Below are positions 17,944 to 27,191 of a DNA stretch of 64,000 nt, piece after piece; position 1 is the first letter of the stretch; each line of letters begins with the position of its first letter. The notes under the pieces were generated by a model. That model was not told the DNA's origin, did not search any database, and saw only the letters and a program-made list of their open reading frames with translations. Origin of the DNA: an uncultured Alphaproteobacteria bacterium. GTDB lineage: Bacteria > Pseudomonadota > Alphaproteobacteria > RF32 > CAG-239. The position numbers were made by a program, and so were the translations under genes. The stretch spans positions 234,292-298,291 of the forward strand of contig CAKQUG010000001.1 of assembly GCA_934277545.1 (NCBI GenBank), given 5' to 3'.

Positions 17944-19148
17944 CAGTTTGCCTTTGGAGCGGAATATTTAGGCGCCAGCAGATAATATTGACCTGCCGAA
18001 TTCATCCGCCCCGCCTCGGCCAAAGCCTCTTCGCCGTGTCCCCAAAAATAATCGCCACGCACCACGCCTTTTATGGCACTGCCAATGTCTTGCGCGAACA
18101 CTATTTTTTCTATTTTGCCGTTGTCAGGATTTACCGTATCCAGCCACAGCATTGCCCCTAAAGGAATATAACGGTTATCCACCGCCATGCTGCGACCGGC
18201 AGTCAAAGACAAGCCGTAAGCCCCGACCGGACCGTCGGCGTCAACCACGCGCTGAAAAATAAAACGCTCGTTTTCCGCCATAACTTCCGCCGCTTTTTGT
18301 GGATTCTTACGCAGCCACTCGCGGATTTTTGTCATAGATGCCTCGCCAGGTTTAATCAAGCCTTTTTGCAGTAAAATAGAACCGATTCCCTTAAATTTGC
18401 GTCCGTTGCTGTCGGCAAAACCGATTCTCAGCTCCGAACCGTCATCCATAACGGCAATCGCCGAGCCTTGAATTTGCATAAAGTGAATATCCACCAAATC
18501 ATCACCCCACATCAAAACCGGAGCTTCCACGCCGTTTTTTTCTATCTCGCGGCGGTCATAATACGGAATAAACTTTTTACCTTCAACCCGTCCGACTAAA
18601 CGCGTATTCGGCAACGAACTGTCAAAATCTTTCAAGTTTATTTCTATTAAATCATTCGGCTTGCCATAAATCGGAAATCTGTATTTAGCGCTTTTTTCAA
18701 AAGAAGCATGAATTGTCGCTTCGTAATAAGATGTAAATTTGCCGGCGGCATTGCCGTCATTTGATACCGCATACGGAACAAATTCGCTTTCCAAAAACTT
18801 TTTCATCTGCTTTCCGTCATTTATTGCGGCGGCAGAAAATTTTTTGCACGCCCGCTGATAATCTGCCGTTTTGATTTTTATTGCCGAATTATAAAGATAA
18901 GTGTTGTTGTTTTTCAAAATTTTCTGACAGTTTTTGGAAAACACCGGAATAACCTCGCCGAAATCATCACTGTTCCAGCCCGGAAGACGGCTGAAACCGA
19001 CTTTTTTCAAAACAGCCTTTTCCTCAGCCGCCGGAATTTCGGATTTTTCGCGAAAACACCCGCTCAGCGCCGCAATCAACGCTAATAACAATACAAAATT
19101 AAGCTGTTTTTTTAGTGGAAACCAGCACCCAGTTATTGTTTTTTGCAT
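17943..19148 (-). CDS. mltA: Membrane-bound lytic murein transglycosylase A
   Basis: MltA cleaves peptidoglycan glycan strands to 1,6-anhydro products at the outer membrane. The protein has 401 residues, a signal with lipobox ALSGC (Cys31) and the MltA domain. The 3D barrel at the end carries GLSLTAGRSMAVD and FAQDIGSAIKG, which hold the catalytic Asp. The only in-frame start is the ATG at 19148, giving a 50-base overlap with timA and a long n-region before the lipobox. That start is less certain than the identity. Confidence 0.93.
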   Translation of the reverse strand: MQKTITGCWFPLKKQLNFVLLLALIAALSGCFREKSEIPAAEEKAVLKKVGFSRLPGWNSDDFGEVIPVFSKNCQKILKNNNTYLYNSAIKIKTADYQRACKKFSAAAINDGKQMKKFLESEFVPYAVSNDGNAAGKFTSYYEATIHASFEKSAKYRFPIYGKPNDLIEINLKDFDSSLPNTRLVGRVEGKKFIPYYDRREIEKNGVEAPVLMWGDDLVDIHFMQIQGSAIAVMDDGSELRIGFADSNGRKFKGIGSILLQKGLIKPGEASMTKIREWLRKNPQKAAEVMAENERFIFQRVVDADGPVGAYGLSLTAGRSMAVDNRYIPLGAMLWLDTVNPDNGKIEKIVFAQDIGSAIKGVVRGDYFWGHGEEALAEAGRMNSAGQYYLLAPKYSAPKAN

Positions 19149-19716
19149 TTACCATTCTTTCAAAAGTCCAAACATCGGTAATTTTCTGCACAAAGTTTTC
19201 ATCGCCCTGCACTACTTCGCCTTGAGCGTTACGCAGCAAATTAACCTGCTCGCTCACAAATTCCACCACGACTTTAATACTGTTCTTTAAAAATTTAACA
19301 TCTTTAATTTCACTCTTATCAAAACAGATAAAATCCACTTCCGACGTCATATTTTTTTCTTTGCGTTCAGCCAAAGCACTGTCAAATGCTTCATAAACCT
19401 TTTTATTGACCAATTCACGGATTTGCGACAATTCGCCTTTGCTGAAAGCCTGTAAAATAAGTTCAAAAACCTTGCGTGCGCCTTGTAAAAACATTTCTTT
19501 ATTAAATTCTGCTTCGTCCTTAAGAGCGGCGTTTTTATCCACAGCCTCTTGAGCTTTGACAATTTGCACCACATTGTTTACGGCATCGCCGTCATTTTTA
19601 TTGACCGGTTTCAAAATTACCCTGACATTTTTACCGTCTTCTCCCTTACCGAAAACACCATAAAGACGCACGGCCAAAAAAGCCACCAATACAAATAAAA
19701 AAATTAAATCAGCCAT
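19099..19716 (-). CDS. Tim44/TimA-like membrane protein
   Basis: A 205-residue protein with an N-terminal membrane helix (about 3-20), a charged linker and a Tim44-like lipid or protein binding domain (about 75-200). Tim44 links the mitochondrial import channel to Hsp70; the bacterial homologue TimA is an inner-membrane protein of uncertain role. The divergent gene is secB, which fits a role in export or envelope assembly. A weak ribosome site precedes the ATG. Confidence 0.85.
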   Translation of the reverse strand: MADLIFLFVLVAFLAVRLYGVFGKGEDGKNVRVILKPVNKNDGDAVNNVVQIVKAQEAVDKNAALKDEAEFNKEMFLQGARKVFELILQAFSKGELSQIRELVNKKVYEAFDSALAERKEKNMTSEVDFICFDKSEIKDVKFLKNSIKVVVEFVSEQVNLLRNAQGEVVQGDENFVQKITDVWTFERMVNAKNNNWVLVSTKKTA

Positions 19717-19846
19717 AAATATCTTTTAACCTCTCTGAATATACTCATATAATATAAAACAAATAAAAATTTTATCAATATAAATGTTTGACGATTAGCT
19801 TTTTTCGTATTATCTCTAAGCTATATCAAAATTTATGGAGAAAAAA

Positions 19847-20317
19847 ATGGAAAATACTCAAAATAATAACCAACAGCCTGCCGGCATTATGATTCACAGC
19901 CAATATATCAAAGATATGTCTTTGGAAATTCCTTTGGCGCCGGAAATTTTTAAAGAAATGAACAAAAATCCTAATGTCAATGTTGACATGGGTATGAACA
20001 GCAAAAAAATGGAAGACGGCAACTACAATGTTACTTTAACCGCAAAAATGAACGCCGATATTGAAGGCAAAACCTTGTTCATTGTTGAACTAACTTATGC
20101 CGCAGTGGTTTCCGTTAACGTTCCGGAAGAACACTTGGAACCGGTTTTGTATATTGAAATGCCGCGTCTGCTGTTCCCGTTTGTCCGCAGCATTATCGCT
20201 AACAGCCTGTCAGCCGCCGGTTTGCCGCCTATGTTGCTGAGCCCTGTTGATTTTGTAGCTTTGTACAATGCAAAAAAAGCCAAAGAAGCCGAAGAAGCTG
20301 CTAAAAAATCTGCTTAA
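19847..20317 (+). CDS. secB: Export chaperone SecB
   Basis: SecB holds preproteins unfolded and delivers them to the SEC-C tail of SecA. This protein has 156 residues. GGAG at 19837 with a 6-base gap selects the ATG at 19847 over one 12 bases upstream that overlaps the ribosome site. The core shows SLEIPLAPEIF, YAAVVSVN and the conserved PRLLFPFVRSII segment, then LLSPVDFVALY. It is divergent from timA-mltA-smr and followed by trmL. Confidence 0.97.
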   Translation: MENTQNNNQQPAGIMIHSQYIKDMSLEIPLAPEIFKEMNKNPNVNVDMGMNSKKMEDGNYNVTLTAKMNADIEGKTLFIVELTYAAVVSVNVPEEHLEPVLYIEMPRLLFPFVRSIIANSLSAAGLPPMLLSPVDFVALYNAKKAKEAEEAAKKSA

Positions 20318-20338
20318 TTTATAAAGAAAGTACCGACC

Positions 20339-20815
20339 ATGCGCTTAGCTTTATACCAACCTGATATTCCGCAAAACACCGGAACTCTTTTACGATTGGG
20401 CGCCTGCCTCAATTTGGAGCTGGATATTATTGAGCCATGCGGATTCATTTTTAATGAAAAAGCTATGCGCCGCGCCGGTATGGACTATTTAGACCTGGTG
20501 CACTGCCGCCGCCACAACAGCTGGGCGGACTTTATGGAATACCGCGCGCAACACCCGGAAGAATACGGACGTTTGATTTTAATGACCACCCACGGCGCGG
20601 ATTCGTTTTTAGATTTTGAATTTAAACCGAACGACATAATTTTAATGGGACGCGAAAGCGCCGGCGTGCCGGAAGAAATACACCAACTTGCCGATGCCCA
20701 ACTATTGATTCCGATGTCTCCTGACGCCCGCTCAATCAACATGGCCGTTTCCGCCGCCATGGCGTTAACCGAAGCGCTCAGACAGACAAAATTGTTCCCA
20801 AAAATTAAAAAATAA
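20339..20815 (+). CDS. trmL: tRNA (cytidine(34)-2'-O)-methyltransferase TrmL
   Basis: TrmL is a SPOUT methyltransferase that modifies the wobble base of certain tRNA-Leu species using S-adenosylmethionine. At 158 residues it shows the whole family pattern: PDIPQNTG at the N-terminus, MGRESAGVPEE, and the knot segment IPMSPDARSINMAVSAA. It follows secB by 21 bases, probably in one transcript. A tRNA-Leu(UAA), a known substrate type, lies at 52.4 kb. Confidence 0.95.
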   Translation: MRLALYQPDIPQNTGTLLRLGACLNLELDIIEPCGFIFNEKAMRRAGMDYLDLVHCRRHNSWADFMEYRAQHPEEYGRLILMTTHGADSFLDFEFKPNDIILMGRESAGVPEEIHQLADAQLLIPMSPDARSINMAVSAAMALTEALRQTKLFPKIKK

Positions 20816-20919
20816 TGAAAAAATTTACAAAAATCAGCATTTTTAGACTGGATTTAGCCCTAAAAATGTGATATATTTACTAATGTTTTCGTGATAAATT
20901 TTATTTTTCTGGAGTGAAC

Positions 20920-21426
20920 ATGAGTATTAAAAAATTACCATCACTAACTTTTAACGCCGGCGAATATGTCGTTTACCCAACCCATGGTGTGGGCAAAGTT
21001 GCTGACGTAACCAAACAAAATATTGCCGGTTCCGAGCTTGAGCTTCTGGTGGTAAATTTTGACAAGGATAAAATGACTCTGCGTATTCCGACTTCCAAAA
21101 TTCAAAATGTCGGCTTGCGTAAAATCTCTGACGACAAGACAATGAACGAAGCATTTGCCACTTTAAAAGGCAAAGCTAAAATCCGCAAAATTATGTGGTC
21201 GCGCCGTGCACAGGAATATGAAAACAAAATCAATTCCGGCAATCCGGTGGCGATAGCCGAAGTCATCCGTGATTTATACCGCAACGAAAATCTGGCTGAA
21301 CAGTCTTACAGCGAACGCCAAATTTATGAACAGGCTGTCAATCGCCTGGCCAGCGAAGTTTCCATTTACAGCAACTGCTCAATGGATGAAGCCAATAAAA
21401 AATTGTTAGACATCTTGTCTAAATAA
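20920..21426 (+). CDS. CarD-family transcriptional regulator
   Basis: A 168-residue protein. CarD-like proteins bind RNA polymerase beta through an N-terminal Tudor-like domain and stabilise the open complex, often at rRNA promoters. The domain starts with AGEYVVYPTHGVGKV and includes LRIPTSKI; the C-terminal half is helical. ATG at 20920 is preferred to the GTG at 20914 because GGAG (20911-20914) is the ribosome site. It has its own upstream spacer and a strong terminator. Confidence 0.93.
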   Translation: MSIKKLPSLTFNAGEYVVYPTHGVGKVADVTKQNIAGSELELLVVNFDKDKMTLRIPTSKIQNVGLRKISDDKTMNEAFATLKGKAKIRKIMWSRRAQEYENKINSGNPVAIAEVIRDLYRNENLAEQSYSERQIYEQAVNRLASEVSIYSNCSMDEANKKLLDILSK

Positions 21427-21446
21427 CGGCGAAAAAAGAGTATTTT

Positions 21447-21480
21447 AAAAAAGGTTGTTTCTGTTTGGACAACCTTTTTT
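21447..21480. terminator. Terminator between carD and uvrA-like gene
   Basis: AAAAAAGGTTGT (21447-21458) pairs perfectly with ACAACCTTTTTT (21469-21480). A runs and T runs make it functional in both directions for these convergent genes. Confidence 0.9.
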
Positions 21481-21491
21481 TACACCGGTTA

Positions 21492-23969
21492 TTATAAATA
21501 CTTTCCGGTAATACTGTTTTTATTTTCTTTTATTTCCTGCGGCGTTCCGCTTGCCACAACCAGTCCACCGGCCTCGCCTCCGCCAGGTCCCATATCAATC
21601 ACAAAATCAGCATTACTGATTACATCCAGATCGTGTTCAATAACAATAACGGTTGCACCTTTATCAAGAAGCGCTTGAAAAACGCCTAAAAGAACTTGCA
21701 CATCAAGCGGATGCAATCCTATTGACGGTTCATCAAAAACAAAAACCGTGTCATTTTGCGTTTTACCGATTTCACTGGCTAATTTCAAACGCTGTGCTTC
21801 CCCGCCGGACAAACTTGGCGTTTCCTCTCCCAGTGTCAAATAGCCAAGCCCCAGCTGTTTTAGAACATTCAATCTTTGGCTAACAATTTTCATATCTTTG
21901 CAAAAATCTATGGCAGAATTTATATCCATATCCATCAGTTCAGGAAGAGAAACGCTGCTGCTGGTCTTATTGCTGATTTTTACATCATAAGCGGCTTTGG
22001 CATAACGAGAACCACGGCAATCCGGACAAGGAATATTTACGTCCGGCAAAAATTGAACATCGAGGCTGACAACGCCGGTGCCGTCGCAGTTAGGACAGCG
22101 CAAAGATCCTGTATTATAGGAAAAATCGCTCGCTTTATAGCCTTTTTCCTTGGCTGCCGCAGTTTTGGCATACAGCTTCCGCAGTTCATCGTGAACACCG
22201 GCATAAGTAGCAACAGTAGAACGGACATTGATACCAATAGGAGTTGCATCAATCAGTTTCACATGGGCAATGCCTTTTGCCTCGACTTTGCGGATATGCA
22301 AAGGAAGAGCATTCCCATTTATATATGCCTCAAGCGCCGGAACTAGACTTTCCAATACCATCGTTGTTTTGCCCGAGCCTGATACCCCGGTAACCACGGT
22401 TAGCCGCCCTTTTGGAATATCCACATCAAGCGGCTTAACGGTGTGAATTTGCGATGTCGACAGATGAATAACGCCGTTTTCAAACATCTTATTTTTTTCC
22501 GCACAGCTGCGCAGTTTTGTTACAGCCTTGCCGGAAAGAAATTTTCCTATTTGCGAAACCGGATTATTTTCAATGTTCCGGATTGTTCCCTGCGCAATCA
22601 CTTTGCCGCCTTTTGCGCCTGCTTCCGGTCCCATTTCTATGATCCAATCGGATTCTTTCAAAATCTGTGTGTCATGGTCAACTAATATAACCGAATTGCC
22701 GTCTGCCACCAAATCATGCATAACGCCTGTCAAGCCCACAATATTTGACGGGTGCAACCCAATTGACGGCTCGTCCAGCACATAAAGAACTCCGGTCGTA
22801 CGATTGCGGACGGCGCGTGCCAGCTGCATTCGCTGACGTTCGCCGGTAGAAAGCGTAAATGCCGAACGGTCAAGCGTCAAATAGCCCAGTCCCAAATCCA
22901 ACAACCGCTTTGCCGTGTTTAAAAATGCTTCGCAAATGCTTTCTGCCATCGGACGCATTTCTTCCGGCAGGCTTTCCGGCACATTTCGCACCCAAGCAAC
23001 CAATTCGGCAAGCGTCATTATGCACGCTCTGTCAAAAGATATGCCTTTCAGCTTTGGTGCGCGGGCAGCCGCCGAAAGACGAGTGCCCTGACATTCCGGA
23101 CAAACATCTTCCTTCAAAAATTTTTCAACCCGTTTCATGCCTTTTTCATCTTTAACCTTGGCTAGTGCATTTTCAACGGTATAAACAGCGTTATAATAGG
23201 TAAAATCAAGCTCACCCGCCTGATTAGAACTTTTTGCCTTATAAAAAATATGTTTTTTAACCGCCGGTCCATGATAAACAATTTCTTTTTCTTCTGCCGT
23301 CAAATCACGGAATGGAATATTTGTCCGCACTCCCATTTCGTGGCATACATCAGTCATAAGCGACCACATCAGGCTATTCCACGGAGCAACCGCCCCTTCG
23401 TCAATGCTAAGGGAATCATCAGGCACAAGCGTAGCAATATCAACTGTGCGTACGCTTCCGGTACCACCGCATTTCGGACAAGCTCCTTGAGAATTGAAAG
23501 CTAGTTCCTCCGCCGATGGAGCATAAAAATGAACGCCACATTCCGGACAGACAAGTTCTTTTCCGGCAGCCACCGCCAAAGAAGGCTGCAAATAATGTCC
23601 GTTTGGGCAACGATGACTGGCAAGTCTGGAAAACATCAGACGCAGACTGTTCAGTAATTCTGTTCCCGTGCCGAATGTACTGCGGATACCAGGAACCCCC
23701 GGACGCTGATGAAGTGCCAGCGCCGCCGGAACATATAATGCCTCATCTATGCAGGCTCTTGCTGCCTGCGTCATTCTGCGGCGGGTATAGGTGGAAAGCG
23801 CCTCCAAATACCTGCGCGAACCTTCTGCATACAGCACGCCGAGAGCAAGCGATGATTTGCCTGAACCGGATACGCCGGCGATTCCGACGATTTTGCCCAG
23901 CGGAATATCTATATCAATATTTTTCAGATTGTGTACTTTTGCCCCGCGGATTAGCATTTTATCAATCAT
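21492..23969 (-). CDS. Short UvrA-like ABC ATPase (UvrA2 type)
   Basis: An 825-residue protein with two ABC modules. The first has GVSGSGKSSLA and signature LSTGERQR; the second has GVSGSGKTTM and LSGGEAQRLKLASE. Zinc modules include CPKCGGTGS and CPNCDGTG with a later CPDC. The stretch after the first Walker A runs directly to the zinc module, so the UvrB-binding domain of true UvrA (about 940 residues) is missing. Such short forms act in DNA damage tolerance or drug resistance in some bacteria. Start chosen at 23969 because GGAG precedes it. No uvrB or uvrC nearby. Confidence 0.88.
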   Translation of the reverse strand: MIDKMLIRGAKVHNLKNIDIDIPLGKIVGIAGVSGSGKSSLALGVLYAEGSRRYLEALSTYTRRRMTQAARACIDEALYVPAALALHQRPGVPGIRSTFGTGTELLNSLRLMFSRLASHRCPNGHYLQPSLAVAAGKELVCPECGVHFYAPSAEELAFNSQGACPKCGGTGSVRTVDIATLVPDDSLSIDEGAVAPWNSLMWSLMTDVCHEMGVRTNIPFRDLTAEEKEIVYHGPAVKKHIFYKAKSSNQAGELDFTYYNAVYTVENALAKVKDEKGMKRVEKFLKEDVCPECQGTRLSAAARAPKLKGISFDRACIMTLAELVAWVRNVPESLPEEMRPMAESICEAFLNTAKRLLDLGLGYLTLDRSAFTLSTGERQRMQLARAVRNRTTGVLYVLDEPSIGLHPSNIVGLTGVMHDLVADGNSVILVDHDTQILKESDWIIEMGPEAGAKGGKVIAQGTIRNIENNPVSQIGKFLSGKAVTKLRSCAEKNKMFENGVIHLSTSQIHTVKPLDVDIPKGRLTVVTGVSGSGKTTMVLESLVPALEAYINGNALPLHIRKVEAKGIAHVKLIDATPIGINVRSTVATYAGVHDELRKLYAKTAAAKEKGYKASDFSYNTGSLRCPNCDGTGVVSLDVQFLPDVNIPCPDCRGSRYAKAAYDVKISNKTSSSVSLPELMDMDINSAIDFCKDMKIVSQRLNVLKQLGLGYLTLGEETPSLSGGEAQRLKLASEIGKTQNDTVFVFDEPSIGLHPLDVQVLLGVFQALLDKGATVIVIEHDLDVISNADFVIDMGPGGGEAGGLVVASGTPQEIKENKNSITGKYL

Positions 23970-24224
23970 TTTTCTGCTCTCCAAAATTTTACATTCCAAT
24001 TTTGTAACAATTATTTTTCTCATGCCCAAAATAATATTACACCCTGCCTGACATCTCAATAAAAAAATAATTACTCTTTAATTTTTCATAGGCTTTAGAA
24101 AACACCAAAGGTTAAAAAAATCATAAATTCAAAGCTCTGCAAACCTAAAAATAAGGAGTTTCTTTTTTACGTAAAAATAAGCAATTATGTCCATATTTTT
24201 TTGCCTTAAAATGTAATATTTTGC

Positions 24225-24251
24225 TTGAAGTCTGGCATTTTGTGTTATACA
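24225..24251 (+). promoter_or_regulatory. Probable ppdK promoter
   Basis: TTGAAG (24225-24230) and an extended -10 TG-T-TATACA (24243-24251). The 377-base spacer between the uvrA-like gene and ppdK holds no other gene that I can see; its left 250 bases are A+T-rich and without recognisable signals. Confidence 0.4.
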
Positions 24252-24264
24252 TTCTAGGCAAATT

Positions 24265-24310
24265 GAAGTTTTTTAATTTTAGTTATGGCTCGTTTGCGGG
24301 CTGTAACTTC
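24265..24310 (+). promoter_or_regulatory. Hairpin in the ppdK 5' leader
   Basis: Positions 24282-24292 pair with 24297-24307 in an 11-base stem (three G-U pairs) closed by a UUUG loop. An alternative pairing GAAGTT (24265-24270) with AACTTC (24305-24310) would break the base of this stem. The pair of structures ends about 20 bases before the AGGAG ribosome site, so it could influence translation or mRNA stability. Confidence 0.45.
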
Positions 24311-24346
24311 GTTTTAACAAAATAGCTAATAGGAGCTTAAATAACC

Positions 24347-27025
24347 ATGAGTAAATGGGTATATACATTTGGAAACGGCAAAGCCGAAGGCGATGCCAAC
24401 ATGCGTAATCTCCTGGGCGGTAAAGGTGCTAACTTGGCAGAAATGAACAAAGTCGGCTTACCTGTTCCTCCTGGATTCACCGTTACAACAGACGTTTGCA
24501 CATATTACTATGCAAACAACAACACATACCCTGCTGACTTGAAAGACCAAGTTAAAGCAGCTGTTGCCGGTGTTGAAGCCATTATGGGTAAAAAATTTGC
24601 TGACCCTGAAAATCCGCTTTTGTTCTCTGTTCGTTCCGGCGCTAGAATTTCTATGCCTGGTATGATGGACACCGTTTTAAACCTTGGTTTGAACGATGAA
24701 AGCGTTAAAGGTTTGGCTAAAGTTTCCGGCAACGAAAGATTCGCTTATGACTCTTACCGCCGTTTTATCCAAATGTTCTCTGATGTAGTTTTGGGTGCTG
24801 ATCTTGATGAATACGAAGGCGCTCTTGAAGCTATGAAAAAAGCCAAAGGTTACAAATCTGATACAGATATGACAACCGAAGACTTGAAAGAATTGGTAAA
24901 AGAATACAAAGAAATTGGTAAAAAATTGGGCAAAGTTGTTCCGCAAGACCCTTGGGAACAGTTGTGGCTCGGTATTGGCGCCGTATTCGGTTCTTGGAAC
25001 GCTGCCCGCGCTATCACCTATCGTAAATTGAACAACATCCCTGGCGATTGGGGTACAGCTTGTAACGTTCAAACCATGGTGTTCGGTAATGCCGGTAACG
25101 ATTCTGCAACCGGTGTATGCTTCTCTCGTGACCCTGCAACAGGTGAAAACAAATACTACGGTGAATACTTAATCAACGCTCAAGGTGAAGACGTTGTGGC
25201 CGGTATTCGTACTCCGCAACCTATGGGTTCTGAAGGCAAAGGCAACTCTTTGGAAGAATTGTGGCCAGATTTGTACAAACAACTTGTAGATGTTCGTAAC
25301 GCTTTGGAAGCACACTACAAAGATATGCAAGATATGGAATTCACTATTGAACATAAAAAATTGTGGATGTTGCAATGCCGTAACGGTAAAAGAACTGCCG
25401 CTGCTGCTGTAAGAATGGCTGTTGAAATGGTTAACGAAGGTTTGTTGACTAAAGAAGAAGCTATTATGCGCGTTGGTGCTGACCAATTAGACCAATTGTT
25501 GCACCCGATGTTGGACCCTAAAGCCAACAAAAAAGTGATTGCTACCGGTTTGCCGGCATCTCCTGGTGCTGCTGTTGGCCGTGCCGTATTCTGCGCCGAA
25601 GATGCAGAAGCTTGGGCTGCTAAAGGTGAAAAAGTTATCCTTATCCGTAACGAAACTTCTCCGGAAGATATTGGCGGTATGCACGCTTCTCAAGGTGTGA
25701 TTACTGCTCGCGGCGGTATGACTTCTCACGCTGCTGTGGTTGCTCGTGGTATGGGTACTCCTTGCGTATCTGGTTCTACAGACATCACCATCGACTACAA
25801 AACTAAAACAATGTCTACAAAATCTGGCGTTGTAATTAAAGAAGGCGATTGGGTATCTTTGGATGGTGCTAAAGGTCAAATTATTGAAGGTGAAATTCCG
25901 ACTGTTAGCGCATCTATGACCGGTAACTTCGGTACATTTATGGGTTGGGTTGATGAAATCCGTACTATGAGTGTTCGCGCCAACGCAGAAACTCCGGCTG
26001 ATGCTAAACAGGCTTTGGCATTTGGTGCCGAAGGTATCGGTTTGGCTCGTACCGAACACATGTTCTTTGACGCTAAAAGAATTTCTGATATGCGCACAAT
26101 GATTTTGTCTGATGACGAAGCCGGCCGCCGTGCTGCTTTGGCTAAATTGTTGCCATATCAAAAAGAAGACTTCAAAGAATTGTACAGAACCATGAACGGT
26201 TTCCCTGTAGTTATTCGTTTGTTGGACCCACCGCTCCATGAATTTTTGCCTCACACAGATGCAGAAATGCAGGAATTGGCAGATAAAATGGGCAAAACTT
26301 TAGCCGAAGTTAAAAACCGCGCTAACTCTTTGCACGAAATGAACCCTATGTTGGGTCACCGTGGCTGCCGTTTGCCGATTACCTATCCGGAAATCTGCGA
26401 AATGCAAACCCGCGCTATCTTGGAAGCTGCTATGGAATGCCGTGATGAAGGCGTTAATGTTATGCCTGAAATCGAAGTTCCATTGGTTGGTTCTAAGAAA
26501 GAATTGGATATTGTTAAAAACATCATTGATACAACTGCTCAAAAGATTTTTGCTGAAAAAGGCAAATCTATTGAATATGAAGTTGGTACCATGATTGAAT
26601 TGCCGAGAGCCGCTTTGATGGCTGAAGAGATTGCTGCTTCTGCTGCATTCTTTGGTTTTGGTACAAACGACTTGACTCAAACAACTTTGGGTATGAGCCG
26701 CGATGATACAGGTGCTATCTTGGATTGCTATCGTTCAAAAGGCATTTACGTTGCTGATCCGTTTGCTTCTATTGATGTTGACGGTGTTGGTAAATTGGTT
26801 AAACGCGCTTGCGAATATGGTCGTAAAACTAACCCAGACTTGTTGTTGGGCGTTTGCGGCGAACACGGTGGCGACCCTAAATCCATCGAGTTCTTCCAAC
26901 AGTGTGGTTTAGACTATGTGTCTTGCTCACCGTTCCGTGTACCGGTAGCTCGTTTGGCTGCAGCTCAAGCTGCTATCAAATTCGGTAAAACTCAAAAAGA
27001 CCACGCAGAAAAGAAAGCTGCTTAA
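24347..27025 (+). CDS. ppdK: Pyruvate, phosphate dikinase
   Basis: PPDK interconverts pyruvate, ATP and phosphate with phosphoenolpyruvate, AMP and pyrophosphate, letting the cell do PPi-linked glycolysis or gluconeogenesis. It has 892 residues: an ATP-grasp nucleotide domain, the phospho-histidine domain with GGMTSHAAVVARGMGTPCV near residue 455, and the PEP-binding barrel ending with GVCGEHGGDP. AGGAG precedes the ATG. Codon choice is strongly biased to GCT, GGT, CGT and GTT compared with neighbours, suggesting very high expression. Confidence 0.98.
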   Translation: MSKWVYTFGNGKAEGDANMRNLLGGKGANLAEMNKVGLPVPPGFTVTTDVCTYYYANNNTYPADLKDQVKAAVAGVEAIMGKKFADPENPLLFSVRSGARISMPGMMDTVLNLGLNDESVKGLAKVSGNERFAYDSYRRFIQMFSDVVLGADLDEYEGALEAMKKAKGYKSDTDMTTEDLKELVKEYKEIGKKLGKVVPQDPWEQLWLGIGAVFGSWNAARAITYRKLNNIPGDWGTACNVQTMVFGNAGNDSATGVCFSRDPATGENKYYGEYLINAQGEDVVAGIRTPQPMGSEGKGNSLEELWPDLYKQLVDVRNALEAHYKDMQDMEFTIEHKKLWMLQCRNGKRTAAAAVRMAVEMVNEGLLTKEEAIMRVGADQLDQLLHPMLDPKANKKVIATGLPASPGAAVGRAVFCAEDAEAWAAKGEKVILIRNETSPEDIGGMHASQGVITARGGMTSHAAVVARGMGTPCVSGSTDITIDYKTKTMSTKSGVVIKEGDWVSLDGAKGQIIEGEIPTVSASMTGNFGTFMGWVDEIRTMSVRANAETPADAKQALAFGAEGIGLARTEHMFFDAKRISDMRTMILSDDEAGRRAALAKLLPYQKEDFKELYRTMNGFPVVIRLLDPPLHEFLPHTDAEMQELADKMGKTLAEVKNRANSLHEMNPMLGHRGCRLPITYPEICEMQTRAILEAAMECRDEGVNVMPEIEVPLVGSKKELDIVKNIIDTTAQKIFAEKGKSIEYEVGTMIELPRAALMAEEIAASAAFFGFGTNDLTQTTLGMSRDDTGAILDCYRSKGIYVADPFASIDVDGVGKLVKRACEYGRKTNPDLLLGVCGEHGGDPKSIEFFQQCGLDYVSCSPFRVPVARLAAAQAAIKFGKTQKDHAEKKAA

Positions 27026-27049
27026 TCTTTAGAGATTGACTACAAAATT

Positions 27050-27084
27050 CTCCCCGTTATTAACTTAGCGGGGAGTTTTTTTTA
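27050..27084 (+). terminator. Terminator of ppdK
   Basis: CTCCCCG (27050-27056) pairs with CGGGGAG (27069-27075) over a 12-base loop, followed by eight T. Confidence 0.92.
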
Positions 27085-27151
27085 ATTTTTTGCAAAATAA
27101 TAAATACAAATGTTAATTATGTATTTTTAGATTTTATTCAAAAAAATAATG

Positions 27152-27160
27152 TGTTATAGT
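27152..27160 (+). promoter_or_regulatory. Extended -10 element for the porin gene
   Basis: TG-T-TATAGT at 27152-27160, 32 bases before the porin start codon. No good -35 is visible at the proper distance; the TG extension may compensate. Confidence 0.4.
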
Positions 27161-27191
27161 CCGGCGTATTTTAACAAACCGGAGGACTATA

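Noticed and set aside
21876..22346. Plus-strand frames across the uvrA-like gene
   Set aside because: Shadow of the conserved ABC modules on the other strand; no ribosome site.
25487..26254. Long open frame on the minus strand inside ppdK
   Set aside because: It is the antisense of a strongly codon-biased gene; its translation is rich in Ser, Thr, His and Asn without domain signals and has no ribosome site.
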